A DNA stretch of 64,000 bases from Hydractinia symbiolongicarpus (lineage: Eukaryota > Cnidaria > Hydrozoa > Anthoathecata > Hydractiniidae), in the NCBI RefSeq assembly GCF_029227915.1, contig NC_079887.1, positions 6,884,001-6,948,000 of the forward strand, read 5' to 3'. This document shows positions 14,701 through 26,400 of this stretch, piece after piece. The position numbers and the translations under genes are program-made. Each line of letters begins with the position of its first letter. The stretch's first letter is position 1. A model generated the notes under the pieces. It had not been told where the DNA came from, made no database searches, and saw only the letters and a list, made by a program, of their open reading frames with translations.

Positions 14701-15100
14701 TTTTTCTTGCTTAGATTGGAACGCGCTAAAAAATCATCAACAGATAGTCATCGTAAATCCACTGGAGTGAGAAGTTTGTAAGTGTTTTATTTTTCAGATG
14801 AAGTAGCCATGGTTACCGCAGTTTTCTTAACTAATTAGAGATTCTCTAGAAAACTTAGGATCATTTTGTTTAAATTATTTCCATACGCAGTAGCACAAAC
14901 TATTTTATATGCGCCTTAATGGAAAAATTGTCGCAGGATTGGCGAATTAGTAAGGTCAAATATCTATTCTGTTTATAACCGCTTGTGTCTAAAGCGGGTT
15001 TTACAGTAAACATCAGGAGAATTACAAAGAAACCCTTGATAAAGTAAAATATGAAGAAAGATTAGATGTCAAATTAAATGCAGTGCAAATTCCTATTTAA
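8736..15100 (+). CDS. RILPL1: RILP-like protein (RH1 and RH2 domains), Rab effector
   Basis: Exons: 8736-9005, 9487-9631, 13274-13389, 14058-14494, 14715-14777, 15007-15100 (TAA). Total 1125 bp, in phase, giving 374 residues; vertebrate RILPL1 is about 400. The start has a strong context (CCACCATGG). Residues 1-90 form the RH1 domain (FTVADVYQHAAMIGQDIE, then a long coiled coil), which in RILP/JIP3 relatives binds myosin-Va or dynein light intermediate chain. Residues about 91-240 are coiled coil and an acidic linker. Residues about 282-315 form RH2 (NRPRFTRKEMEDVLEQRN), the helix that binds Rab GTPases. The family acts on Rab8/10/12/36 membranes in ciliary and lysosomal traffic. The last exon rests only on an acceptor at 15006 and frame closure; its sequence (KHQENYKETLDKVKYEE) has no clear counterpart. 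RILPL2 is an alternative name, but the length favours RILPL1. Confidence 0.85.
10377..10555. repeat. Degenerate tandem repeat in RILP-like intron 2
   Basis: Several imperfect copies of a 16-20 nt unit with core TTGAATAAGCACCCC, broken by a T-rich stretch near 10420-10440. It stands out as a C-rich patch inside an AT-rich intron. Simple minisatellite; no function is inferred. Confidence 0.6.
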
Positions 15101-15536
15101 CGTACCTTACTGCATTCCCACAATGTCCGTTTTAGTTACAAATCGTGTAAAACATACCTTGTGGAATAGCTTCGGCTTGAAAGTGGACGTTTTATTATTG
15201 ATGAAAATGTGCATGCAATTGTCCCATAGCGCTCTGTCTGAAACAACTGTGATGTTTTTTTCGTTAATTATATTTTTAGTATGCAAAAATTTATGGGCAA
15301 GTAAAGGGTACGATACAAGACGGCCAACATATTGGTACGCCTTCATGTATTCTGACACGTTTTGGTGGTGCAATGCGGAAGCACATTTCATCGAAGATAT
15401 GGTGTATTATTTAAGTGACTTGCCAGTAGAACGGTTTCACGCCCATCATCAGAGGGATGTTTTTATGCAGAAAAAGAAAAAAAAGAAAATGCGAATTAAA
15501 ATAAAAAAATCTTCGTATCGTAGATTTAGTGACTAA
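15078..15536 (+). CDS. Unassigned 152-codon open frame overlapping RILP-like stop
   Basis: Not recognised. The frame starts inside the last RILP-like coding exon in another phase, with a stop codon directly before its ATG, and runs 152 codons, long for DNA this AT-rich. It has one likely membrane-spanning stretch (MFFSLIIFLVCKNLW, about residues 59-73), an aromatic-rich segment (TYWYAFMYSDTFWWC) and a very basic tail ending in RRFSD. It may be a small real protein, an exon of an unseen gene, or chance open sequence in the RILP-like 3' UTR. No repeat copy elsewhere in the window resembles it. Confidence 0.22.
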   Translation: MQCKFLFNVPYCIPTMSVLVTNRVKHTLWNSFGLKVDVLLLMKMCMQLSHSALSETTVMFFSLIIFLVCKNLWASKGYDTRRPTYWYAFMYSDTFWWCNAEAHFIEDMVYYLSDLPVERFHAHHQRDVFMQKKKKKKMRIKIKKSSYRRFSD

Positions 15537-18364
15537 ATTGTAGAATTGGTTTTGTAATTAGTTTTAATTTATTTTTATATTATATTTTTATTATTTTTTA
15601 TTATATTTTCTTTTTCTTTTTTTTGTACTTTTTAAATGTTTATCTGCATTTTCTCAATTATACATCGTTTAATCGTGTTTTTAAGGACTGTGTTTTATCA
15701 TTTTATGCTGCATTGGGTAATTTGTCTGGTTTGTCATTTACCATTTTGTTTATCCTACCTTTGCGATTTGTTTTTTCAAATTTATTTGAATGGTTATGTT
15801 TTGTTCCTTTTTACTTGTGGTGCGGCGTTATCACAACCTCATTTACCAACGCATTTATTACGCATACGCATACTTTTTAACTCTATCTAATCATGGATCT
15901 AATAGCAACGCTAAACTGTGTATATCTGTGTTTTTTAAAGGTTAGTTCCACGCTCATGACGCTGCGAAATTAGAATTTACTGTGCTGCATATTTTGCCGA
16001 TCAAGCTTAACAACACAGCTGTACTTCTTTCTGTTGTTTCCTTTGTGAATTTTTATAATATATATATTTTTAAATCGTCAAAACTATTGGATTTTAGTTA
16101 TTTTATTGGCGTAGAATAGTTTATGAGCACATCATAACGTTTTTTTTTTACTCCCTTCCCGACCTATCGTCGGTTTTGGAATTCTTTTCTATGCGTCAGA
16201 GTAGCCAGTGGTATGTTATAAAAGTGATTTTGTTGGCAAATTGGAAATAATTCAGCTTTAAAACATGTTCCATTCTGGTTATCTGGAGAAGCTTAATTAA
16301 AGAAAATAAATGACGCCGCGGTTTTGAAAGCAGTGGGTTAGGTATTTGTTCCGAAATACGACACATCTTTTCCAAAAAACGACACATTTTGATTTTGCCG
16401 GTAACCAAGGTTCTCTCTTAATGTCAATCAATATGTTAACGATGTTAAAGTATACCTAGGTGGATCATCCTGGACTATACGTCGTTTTGTGTGGTAGCTA
16501 AGATAGGACTCCCGTCTGCCTTAATTTTAGATAGACCTAATACTCTGTTCTGCGCATTCAGGGATCGTTTGCCAGAAATGGTTGCTTTACTGACGGAAAT
16601 TTTGATGGACTTAATGGTTTATGTTTAATTGCTAATTTATTAATTCTTAAAAGAATTCCAGAAACGGAAACTACGTTGGACTTTTGAAGCTGTCAATAAC
16701 AAGTGCTACCAGCAATATTTGGATTACCAATAATCGAATCCGACCTTACAAATAAAAAATGTGGACTTGAACAATCTTTCTAAAAAAACAAAAAGATCTA
16801 CGCTGATAAAATGCTTGAAACAAATAATTATAAATGCTATAAATCTAGGGTTTGAGCTGAATGTGAGTCATATCCTAAATGCCTAAATTGCTAAAAAATC
16901 ATTTCACCGCTTCAGATACAGACTCTACTGTGACCTTGTCAGCCATAATCATTCAATTTAAACTGTATATTTAATTAAATGCTCAATCGGAAGGAACTAA
17001 AGTAATGTAAAATAAAAGTCTTGCCGTATAAAATACTCGCTTTTGATTTTTCTACCACTTTCTGCTAACAAGAACTTTCTAAATCTAGAGAATGGAACAG
17101 AAAAGTACCAGTGGTGGGCAAATATCTATCCTATTGCAAAGTGTTAACACTAAAGAAAAAGGACTCCACATCATCTTCTTTTATTTGTTGAAGAGTTTGA
17201 CACCTGTCCTTCTGTGTAACATGTTCTTTTTTTCTCTATACTACTTTTTCTTCTATCTGCAACCAACTATATAAGAGCGGCTTCAGAGGTTCAACGTTGG
17301 CTGGGTTTGGGGTTAGTGGATAATTTTTTTGGCTTGGTTGGGTAGGTAAATATTTTGACCCACCCACCCAACCGCCCCACCCTCACCCCCAACGGGTGGA
17401 GGGTAAACTTGCTACTTCGACTATGTACAGGGTTATGTATTTCGCGGCTAATAAATCCACTGAAATAACTGACGAAAACAACAAAGATGGTACATTTTGC
17501 TGCGTAAAGTCATGAAATGAAACACGACAGACTTGACAGTTTCATATTTCCTTTTTGGTAATGACACTCCTTAGCATTTCAGTTATACCTAACATTATAC
17601 GCGATACCAAATTCTCTGCAAGAGGCTTTCTGCTTCAGGGAAACAACTATATTGTTTAATGACGAAAAGTTTTTATGTTTTTAACTATTTTAATATACAA
17701 GCCAAGCAGCTAGCTAGCTTTAGCTCTTGGCAGAATAGTATTATTTAGCTAGCTAGAGGGATTATTAAATTATAACATACCGCTAATGTATCATTTTAAG
17801 CAGGGCCTGTCGTTTTTAGCTGTAAGACCTTTCTGCTGTGGCATTTGCATGGCAGCAAAAAAGATCAAGGCACTAGGTAAAACAAAGTAATTAATCAGTC
17901 TATTTCTTCACACGAAGGCATGTAGCTATAGGGATTTAAATGGATTCAAATAAATCAGAAGGCATCAATCTACCCTGGATAATAGTTTAAAACCCCAAAC
18001 AATGTTTTTTGTGACAAAAATGCACAGGCTCACCAAATAGATTCGGAGATTATGCGTCATTATGGATTTTTGAAGCCTGGTGGTGCAAGTTGAACTTTGA
18101 ACCCTATATGCCGTAGTAAAAGAAACGAGTTTTGTATACACTCTTAGCCTGTTTAGGTCTTCGTAATGTTTTCATGTAAAGTAACAGGGGATAGCACCAG
18201 ACAACATTTATTTAAGCGTATTGCTTCTTTGATCTATTAATGAATTAGAAATAGCAATTAAATACACGTGAAGGATGTAGGGCTACTGAGTGCCTTTTAT
18301 TATTATTTTAACGCTGAAGTGGGTATATTTAATCAACTTTAAACATATTTTTACGATCGAATTA
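15537..18364. other. Intergenic region, no gene recognised
   Basis: AT-rich sequence with poly-T runs. A C-rich low-complexity patch (ACCCACCCACCC) lies at about 17360-17405, and repeated GCTAGCTA tracts at about 17708-17755. Short open frames here (for example 17092-17274) lack recognisable motifs. Confidence 0.5.
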
Positions 18365-18974
18365 CAGTACTGTGAAAAGGTTTGTTAACATCGTGTTCGT
18401 GTAACGAGCGTGGTGCACACGAACCACGATAAAATCGTGGTCTTCGTGTATAACAAATATTCAAACATTCTATCGTGGCCACCACGCTAATATAATTATC
18501 TCCACGAAGGATCGTGTGTCCCACGATCTTTTTCGCGAGCTCCACGATTTATATAGATTTAATTTTTTTTCTTTTCAAAAGCGTCGGTAATTTGTTTTAT
18601 TGAGTTTAACGAACGGACGCAATTAAATGTTTTGTACGAAATGTTATTTTGTAAAGAAAAGTTAATTTTGTCTGACCATAATTTAATTTCAGTTTTTAAA
18701 ACTTTAATAACGCCCGTCTCAAACACATCTCATTGTTTTGCCGATATTTTTTTGCCAAAAGAACTCTGTTCAAGAAAACGTTGAACCGAAAATATATGCA
18801 AAATATTTAACAGTCATTAAATTAAAGTAGATTTTAAAAGCGTATTTGGTCATCGAGTTTTTCTTTCTTTTATGTCTTATCTATTTTGCCGATGTATCTT
18901 TCTCTAATTTTGTCGGCGTCTTTAAAAGTCAGCTGAGCAATTAGTTTCTCTTTGAAAAAAAAAGTTAAATATGG

Positions 18975-19305
18975 ATGCTCTGTTTGGCGAAACCATTTAT
19001 ACAATTTACAAATCAAGACATGGTGCTTCCAAAATATTTCAGACAGCGAATAATAAATCTTAAACAAAAAAGAATGACCTATACGCAGATTAGCAAAATT
19101 ATTGAAGAGGAAGATGGCAAAAAGATTTCACGGCAAACAATATCAAAAATTGTTCGAAGATTTAATGAAACGAAATCTTTATAAACCTTCCAAGTCTGAA
19201 AACATCAAAACTTTGATTTCTTTAGCACCCTTCAACGCGAAGCAATTTATTTCTAATTTTATTGGTGCAGAAAATGCTTTAAAACTTCACATAATTAATA
19301 ATTAA
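18975..19305 (+). pseudogene. Transposase N-terminal fragment (helix-turn-helix)
   Basis: Inside the TA-flanked element. The frame 18975-19184 contains a typical Tc1/mariner DNA-binding domain: RQRIINLKQKRMTYTQISKI, then ISRQTISKIVRRF, i.e. two helices and a recognition helix. A stop ends it at 19182-19184. An overlapping frame (19102-19305) continues with transposase-like sequence (YKPSKSENIKTL), so a frameshift or stop broke the gene. No DDE/DDD catalytic domain follows. Non-functional remnant. Confidence 0.7.
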
Positions 19306-19636
19306 TTATTCAATAACAGAAGCTACGTGAACTTTTTATGAACGTAAAATTAGACACATTATTTCTTAATAAAAATTAGTTTATAAGAACATGCTCAGCC
19401 TAAAATCCCGCGCAATATGAGTCTAAAATTCATGAAAGAAATATTATTTTCAAACATTTTTTTAATGATCAAAAGGTCATTTTTGTCTATTTTATTTGTA
19501 CAGAAAATGCTTCGAAACTTCACATCATTAATAATTAATTATTCAATAACAGAAGCCACGTGGACTTTTTATGAACGTAAAACCTGATGCAGGTATTTTG
19601 TTGTTATAAAAAAATAGTTCATAAGAACGTGATCAG
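19266..19636. repeat. Internal duplication within the Tc1-like element
   Basis: About 135 bp at 19266-19400 recurs at about 19499-19636 with scattered differences. Both copies hold AATAATTAATTATTCAATAA followed by AGAAGC and ACGT. Offset about 233 bp. It probably arose by slippage or gap repair after the element decayed. Confidence 0.7.
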
Positions 19637-20624
19637 CAGTTCAATGCGACTTTATTTCTGAATCTATTATTTTACTTTTTACGAACAGATTTTTAATAGT
19701 ATAATTTTAACAATCTATTTAAAAATTTTAATATTTTGGAAGAAAACAAATAAGGAAATTTAAGGCTGAGAAAGGGTTACGAAAAAACTCTTATAAAAAA
19801 CTTTAAAAAAATCAACTCGCCCCCAGGGTTGAAGCCCTGGCGTGGAAAAAGAAAGTGTAAAAAAAATACTAACCTCGCTCTTTTAAAAAAAATGTATAAT
19901 AACCAGAAATCGCCAGATAATATTAGACCTGTTTCACCAAGTAATAAAGCGTTAGCGACAGTAAGGTATATATGTTTAAAAACCGTAAGAACAAGTATCT
20001 TGACTTTCATATTTTTTGAAGCGCAACCATGGGAAAAGAAGTGGATATTCTGCGTAAAAACTTCCGTATTGTTATAAGAACGTATAGTCGTATAAATTTT
20101 TTTTCATTTGACCTTAAAATTTAAATTCATGAAATAAAGTCGCTTGATTGTATATACCATGCTTGTGACGATGAGTAACACTAAAATGAAACAACCTTTA
20201 TAACATTTATTTATTTTTTTATTTAAAAAAAAAAATAGAAATAAATTTGTGAAAGAATTATTTAAAATTTTACAGTTTTATTTAATACCCTATGGACGGC
20301 GCTTGATTCACGAAGGATTAAAATCTTTTATATAGCTAGCCTTATAACAACGAATTAAAACAAAAAAATGTTAATTTATTTTTTTGCCGTCGGTTTTTAA
20401 TTTAATTGATAAACTAATACGGTCTTTGTTGTTTTACAATAGAAGTTATCTATCGTGGAAGCCACGATGTAATATTTAATTTTCGTTCGTGTAGTCCACG
20501 AAACATGATCGTGAGGTCTACGATTTTTAAAAAAATACGTATCGTGGGCTATCGTGGTTCGTGCGTAACATGAAATAAACACGAACCACGATGTTAACAA
20601 ACCTTTTCACAGTACTGTATGCCG

Positions 20625-20810
20625 CTTACAACGTATGAGGTTTAGAACTTAGTGTGAGGCAGCTGACTGACTTCTTGTCAGCTCTTACAACGTATAAGGA
20701 TTTTTTAGAACTTAGTGTGAGGCGGCTGACTGACTTCTTGTCAGCTCTTACAACGTATGAAGATTTTTTAGAACTTAGCGTGAGGCAGCTGACTGACTTC
20801 TTGTGGACTG
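20625..20810. repeat. Three-copy minisatellite beside the Tc1-like right end
   Basis: Three direct copies of a 59-63 bp unit start at 20625, 20684 and 20747. Each contains CTTACAACGTAT, then TTAGAACTTAG, then GGCTGACTGACTTCTTGT or a one-base variant. The first copy starts within 6 bp of the TA flanking the transposon. Confidence 0.9.
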
Positions 20811-21916
20811 AGTAATAGTTGAGTTAATCGCCAGAGCTTTTTCTGCAATGGAACTTATTATGCCAATAATTCAAACAAGCACAGAGTAATTTATTTATTT
20901 ATCATAAAGATTTACACTTTAGTAATAAATTACTGCTATAATTGCGTGTCCTAATAAAGAAACCAATAAAGACAATATAACAAAATATAACAAAAAATCA
21001 TGTAAATTGCCTGCTGAGAGTTTATTTTATATATGTGAAGCCTTTATACCAATAACATGTTTCTTATGTCTTTAGCTAGCTAGCGCTATAGGGTATCAAT
21101 CATTATTTGTTTTACGAATATATTTTAACATTAGTTTTTTGCTTTGGCTAGCCTAATTAATCTTATTTGTCACCTAAGCCGTATGTCACCTAGCTGTTTT
21201 GGTGTATCCTGTAAGTATGCAGTAGCTGTCATCTGTACACGTAATAAAAGACTCAATATACTTATTATTCACAAGCCAGCTACCCTTGCTTGCTTCAGGA
21301 CATCAAAATAATAAAATCTCTCCAGCATGTTAGCCAGAAACAAATAGTATTTTACCATGTTATTGATCCAATGTAAATAAACATTAATAGCGGCAGAACG
21401 ACATGGCGAATTTTTTTTTTTAATTGGTGAATCAGCGCGAAATACGCAAATGACTTTATATAAACAAAATTGGCCTGCACTTTTGTCCAACAACTTGCCC
21501 TTTTACAAAACAATTTTTTTCACAAAAAGTCCGGAGAAAGTCTCAACTAATTTGGAAGTTGCGGACTCCCCCGATTGGGTAATTACCCCTGATCGGGGGA
21601 GACTCACGCGATTGGGGAAAAGTGCCGTACTGACAAGGGTGTCAGCTCACCTGAAATGCAGCAACAACCACAGGGCTGTCCGACGACTTCTGGTGTTTTA
21701 AAAAAATATAAGACTTCCCCTGGAGAAACCTGAATCAACCTGGAACAACATTTTTTTAAAGATTTATATTATTTCCATGAACTTATTTTTTTAATGTGTG
21801 GAAGACTGTTTTTTATATCATTTATTCGATAAATAGATGTAATAAAATCCCACAAATAATAAACTGTAAGTATGACAACAAAATAGCACCTTCCTTAGAT
21901 GATGTACATATTTTAC
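20811..21916. other. Intergenic region, no gene recognised
   Basis: AT-rich sequence. A short C/G-rich stretch at about 21560-21630 (CCCCCGATTGGG and its near inverse GATCGGGGGA) forms a weak inverted repeat. No coding signal. Confidence 0.45.
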
Positions 21917-22200
21917 ATGGCTAGCCTCACAAATATTGAGGAATATATATGCCCTGTCTATTATTTCCAGGAGGGGCCATAGCTTAGATGAACAGTCCTA
22001 GTGTATTTAATGCTCATTTTGAGCTACGCAGACCCAATTAGGGCCAGCACTGTACTAGACAACACCCGGCAACATCCAACAGCCCACACAGCGTACCAAT
22101 TCCCTAATTTCCCTCACATGGCTTAGGTTAACCCAGGGCTATGGTAACATTCAATCGCCCATGTTAAATCGCTGTCAAGAGGAATCGAACCCTGGGGAGC
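21917..22200 (-). mobile_element. tRNA-derived SINE, family A, copy 1 (head truncated)
   Basis: Shares the body TAGCCTCACAAATATTGAGG ... AGGGGCCATAGCTTAGATG ... TATTTAATGCTCATTTTGAGC with two other copies in the window. On the minus strand the head end has a good polymerase III B box (GGTTCGATTCC, about 22184-22194), but the A-box part is missing. The element ends near 22200. Confidence 0.7.
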
Positions 22201-22357
22201 TTTCGGTCAGTTACAAACGAAAACCTGGAAAAACGCCCATGATCACCCTCATATTTCTGGCGTTTTCGGCAAGTCGGTACCCTTGTCCACGCAAATGCCA
22301 CAACCAAAGAGCGTACCACTGAAAAGTAAACAAATAACGTTACACTGGAGTCCATCT

Positions 22358-22651
22358 ATGGCTAGCCTCACAAATGCTGGGGGTTGTCCGCGGTCTAATA
22401 TTTCCAGGAGGGGCCATGGCTTAGATTGTGAGTCCTAGAGTATTTAGTGCTTATTTGTAGCTAGCTGCACAGGCTTAATTAGGCTCCATGCTCTGCCAGA
22501 CAACTCCCAGCAACCTCCAATGGCCCACGTAATGTTCCATCTCCCACATTTTCCACACATGGCTGGGGTTAACGGCAGCCAAGGAAAAACAAACCCTGGT
22601 CTCTCGCACACAATACGAGAGCTATAACCACTTAAGCTAAGGCGCTATTCT
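22358..22651 (-). mobile_element. tRNA-derived SINE, family A, copy 2 (nearly full)
   Basis: Same body as the other family-A copies. On the minus strand it starts with a tRNA-like head: GCGCCTTAGCTTAAGTGG (A box), a possible anticodon arm from the CTCTCGTATTGTGTGCGAGAG pairing, and a decayed B box. Runs from about 22651 down to 22358. Confidence 0.75.
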
Positions 22652-22715
22652 TTTTCAGTGTGCAGAGGTACTATTTTGCCATGAAGAAATATAATCCATT
22701 TATGGGACCGTTAAT

Positions 22716-22748
22716 GACATACATCATTAATCTTTAATGATGTATGTC
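22716..22748. repeat. 33-nt perfect hairpin
   Basis: GACATACATCATTAA (22716-22730) and its exact reverse complement (22734-22748) are separated by TCT. Lies between the SINE cluster and the rabaptin start. Confidence 0.9.
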
Positions 22749-23462
22749 TCTTCTTTAGTAAAGTACATTGCTTGGATAAGTAAAGCAAACCTCTGTAGAC
22801 TGCTACTTCATATTGTTTTGACCTGTGATTCACCGATCTGTTTTTTCGTCGCAAAGTTGGTACAATTTGCCCCTCATTTTCATGGATCCCAAGAAATTCA
22901 CTTTGTAAACTTAATTTTTAACATAGGTTAGTCACAAGGGGATGATAAAATAGTATATATTAGGCTAAGTTACATTGATTAATCAGAATATCTTAGTTCT
23001 TTTTCTAGTCTAAATACTAATGTTTTTTATAAAAAGTTGCGAAATTTTAGCTTGCTTGGCGAATTAGTCTCTAGGGTTCCTTTCCTGAATCAGAAGAAAG
23101 TGGGGAAGCCTTTCTGACCCCTTTCACAACATGCATTTGTTTTCAGAAAGTGCAAACGACAAGAAAAATCATTTGTTTTTTAATTTTTTTTAGAAAAAAC
23201 TTTTCTAAAAGAGAGTGATCTAGACTGTTTTGGACTTAAATTCCTGTGCAGCAGATCTGTTATTAGTTGCTTCTGTCAAGTCTTTTTTAGTCAAAAAATC
23301 AAGTGTCTACAATTACTTACCCGATTATTCTTTGAGTCCAAAATCAAAGTTTTACTATTGAATAATAAACTTTACATTGATTGATATTTAGATGTACAGT
23401 TAGACTAAACAACCTAAAATTTCAAGAAAGGGATCATCAAACTAACACCTGCTTATCTCAAC

Positions 23463-26400
23463 ATGGAGGCAGGTAAGCATTATGTTTTGATTACATAATT
23501 TAATAGTAAAAAGAATAACTTTATTAAAGTATAAAAACACAAATTTCATATTTTTATATTTTTAGCTATGGTAGATAATTACAAGGAAAAGTATGAACAA
23601 TTACTTGCTGAAAACAGTAAAAAGGAACAAGAGTTTGGACAAAAACGAGCACAATTTAGACAGCTTTATTTGGATTGTGAAGGTTTGTATGATTTGTTAT
23701 TTATGACAAGTATTTTTATGGATACTTTTTGCATATCTACATACTATAATTAAACTCATACAAAATTCTTTTTTTTTTTTAAATTTATTATTTAAAAAGT
23801 ATATACATTGAAATTTTTTTTTTCTGCAAAAAAACAATTATAACTTAGTATTTGATATGCTCAGGATATTCTTACCATCTCTAAGTAAAACAAGCATAAA
23901 AAAATTTTCCTTTCCAATCCACGATAAACAAATGACAAAGTTTTCAATATTTTAATATTTTTGACTTAGAACCATGTTTTCATGGATTTGACTAAAATGA
24001 TCAAACTTCCTTAAAAAAATTAATATTAAATCAATAATTATGGTAAGCAATTGCCTCAATGCGAGATATAGTTAAATAAATCATGAGATAGTTATCAAAA
24101 TAATCTTTTAGTCGTTAGCCTATAAAAAAAACACTAGTTCAACTTTCTAGCCTGTGGAAAAATCCACTGGTTTGCCCATTGTACATATCCCGGCCATCAT
24201 ATAGAGATAGATAGATGTACAAATTTTACATACCTAGCCTCACAAATATTAAGGGATATACCCTGTCTATCATTCCAGTAGGGGCCATGGCTTAGATGGG
24301 GAGTTCTAGAGTATTTAATGCTCATTTTGAGCTACACTGCCATCTATCCATCTACTGTCCTGTCCCTCACGTGGCTTTCGTTAACTCTGGGCTGTGGTAA
24401 CATCAACTCACCCATGTTAAGTCATTACCAAGGGGAAACGAACTCTGGTCTCCTGCATAATGTGTGAGAGTTATAACCACTAAGTCACCCATCATATATA
24501 TCTATGCAGTCTTTTTAGGAGGTATGTGCGATCGCATGCTCACACCTTAACACATGCCTAAATCATTTCAGGCGTATGATTAATGGAAAGCCTTAAAAAT
24601 AAATATAAGAGTTTTCAAAACCAACCTATAAAATCCTAATGGTAGCGTGCGATGGCAGCCCTCGAAATAATTTTTGGAGACCTGTCAGACAAAATGTTCG
24701 CCACATTTCCAGTTTGGTCGGACATGTCCATAGCTTGTTTCGAACCTTTGTCAGACAAAACGTTCGATAGATTTCCGTCTTGGTCAAACACTTTTAGATC
24801 TCAGAATTATTGAATACTCCTGGTCCTTTTAATCCATGAGCGAGCCAATTCATAGCCAACCTGACCATCCTAGCTAAATCACCGACTCCTGACTTAGTTA
24901 AAAGAACTACTTAGACAAAATCTCTCTTGCCTGGCCCCTTTGTTGTTGGTAACCAGGTCTTACATAAGAAATCCAGCCATGCAGTTCTTAGCTAATGCGG
25001 AGGGGAACACCGACAGAGCACGGAAAAACCAAGTCTGCAAAACTGCACTTAAAAACATTTTCTCATGGATTTAAGTGGAGACATAGCAGACTCTAATTTA
25101 ATTGATTTTTTTCTATATGCCACAAGTGTTATTTTTATTTAAACAATTTTAAAAACGAAACCCACATGCGGTATAAATTTTTTTTGTTACTTGACTTACA
25201 CGTGAGAATCATCACACACCTCAAATATTCCTGAAAAACACTGTCCATGGTGTCACCATTTTGTGCATCTGTAGAACAAAGTAGCAACATGGCTACCATT
25301 TGAAACAGAATGTTGTTATAAATAAGTCGTACTAAAAGTGGTTTAATATGCTGGGTAAATCAAGATTTATTCTGTATGTTATGAAACACTGTCTTACCTC
25401 ACAGCTTTACTCAAGAGTGAAAAGGCGTTGACAAGTCAGCTTGAACTGCAAGTCACAAATTTAGCTAAACAAATCAATGATTTAAAATCTGAGAATGAAG
25501 GAATACGAGCTGCTGCGCAACTCTCTGAAGAATCAAAAGAAGAAGAATTCGTTGCTTTAAAAGTGAAACATCAAGAGGAGATTGCATCTCTGCAACATAT
25601 TTGGCAAGGTGCTGTAAAAATGACTTTCTGTAATAATTGTTTCGTTTGTAAATGTATTTAAACGCTGTTTTTAAGATGTACTTTCACGTCACCAAATAAA
25701 AGAGTTCAGTATTTTGTTTTGGTATTCTTATGAAATGGCTTTAAAAAGTAATTTTGGAAATATATTTAATTTTTAGAAGCTTCAAAAGAAGGTCAAACAC
25801 GGATAGCGAAAGAATTTGAAGAAGAACGAAAAAAATTGGTAGACGCTAATGCCAGACTTGAGCAAAGAATTCGTAATGGTATGCGCACATCTGAGGATGG
25901 GAAAGGAAATAATGAAGGAATTATGTCAATGATGTCCAATGCATTTTCCAAAAAGACCAGTACTAGTAGTATACAAAAGGTGAAAGGCATTGAAGGGCCT
26001 GCCGCAAACTTGGAAGGTTCTCAACAACAGGTATTTTTAAACAGAAAATTATAAGTAGTTTTGTCTTGAAAAGTCATGATGCGTTATTTTTTATTTCTTA
26101 TTTCTCCTATGCTAAACTTGTTTATATTTGTCTATGTGTGGTTATACTGTGTATCACACAAGTTTATTTTGCTGTTAACTCGTTAAAAACAATAAAAGAA
26201 TTAATGTAAATTAATAATAATATTAAATTTTTATCGTCATGGGACATCTACGTACATAGTTAACATTTAAACATGGCTACAGTGTAATAAAGCATTGTTA
26301 ACTGAACTTTGTCATTTTTACGCACCCAACTTTGTTAAAAAACCATTGGGATGTTAATTTTCCTCCTCCTCATCATTCTCTGCTTAACGTCTGTTTTCCA

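Larger units (their letters stand above)
18365..20617. mobile_element. Defective Tc1/mariner-like transposon with long terminal inverted repeats
   Basis: The ends are mirror copies: CAGTACTGTGAAAAGGTTTG at the left, and its exact reverse complement at the right. Perfect pairing runs about 31 bp, followed by diverged sub-terminal sequence. A TA dinucleotide flanks both sides (18363-18364 and 20618-20619), the target duplication of the Tc1/mariner superfamily. Inside each end (about 18385-18550 and 20445-20600) the words CGTGG/CCACG and ATCGTGG/CCACGAT recur many times in both orientations, as in foldback-type termini that bind transposase repeatedly. The 2253-bp interior keeps only a scrap of transposase, so the copy cannot encode its own movement. 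Confidence 0.85.
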
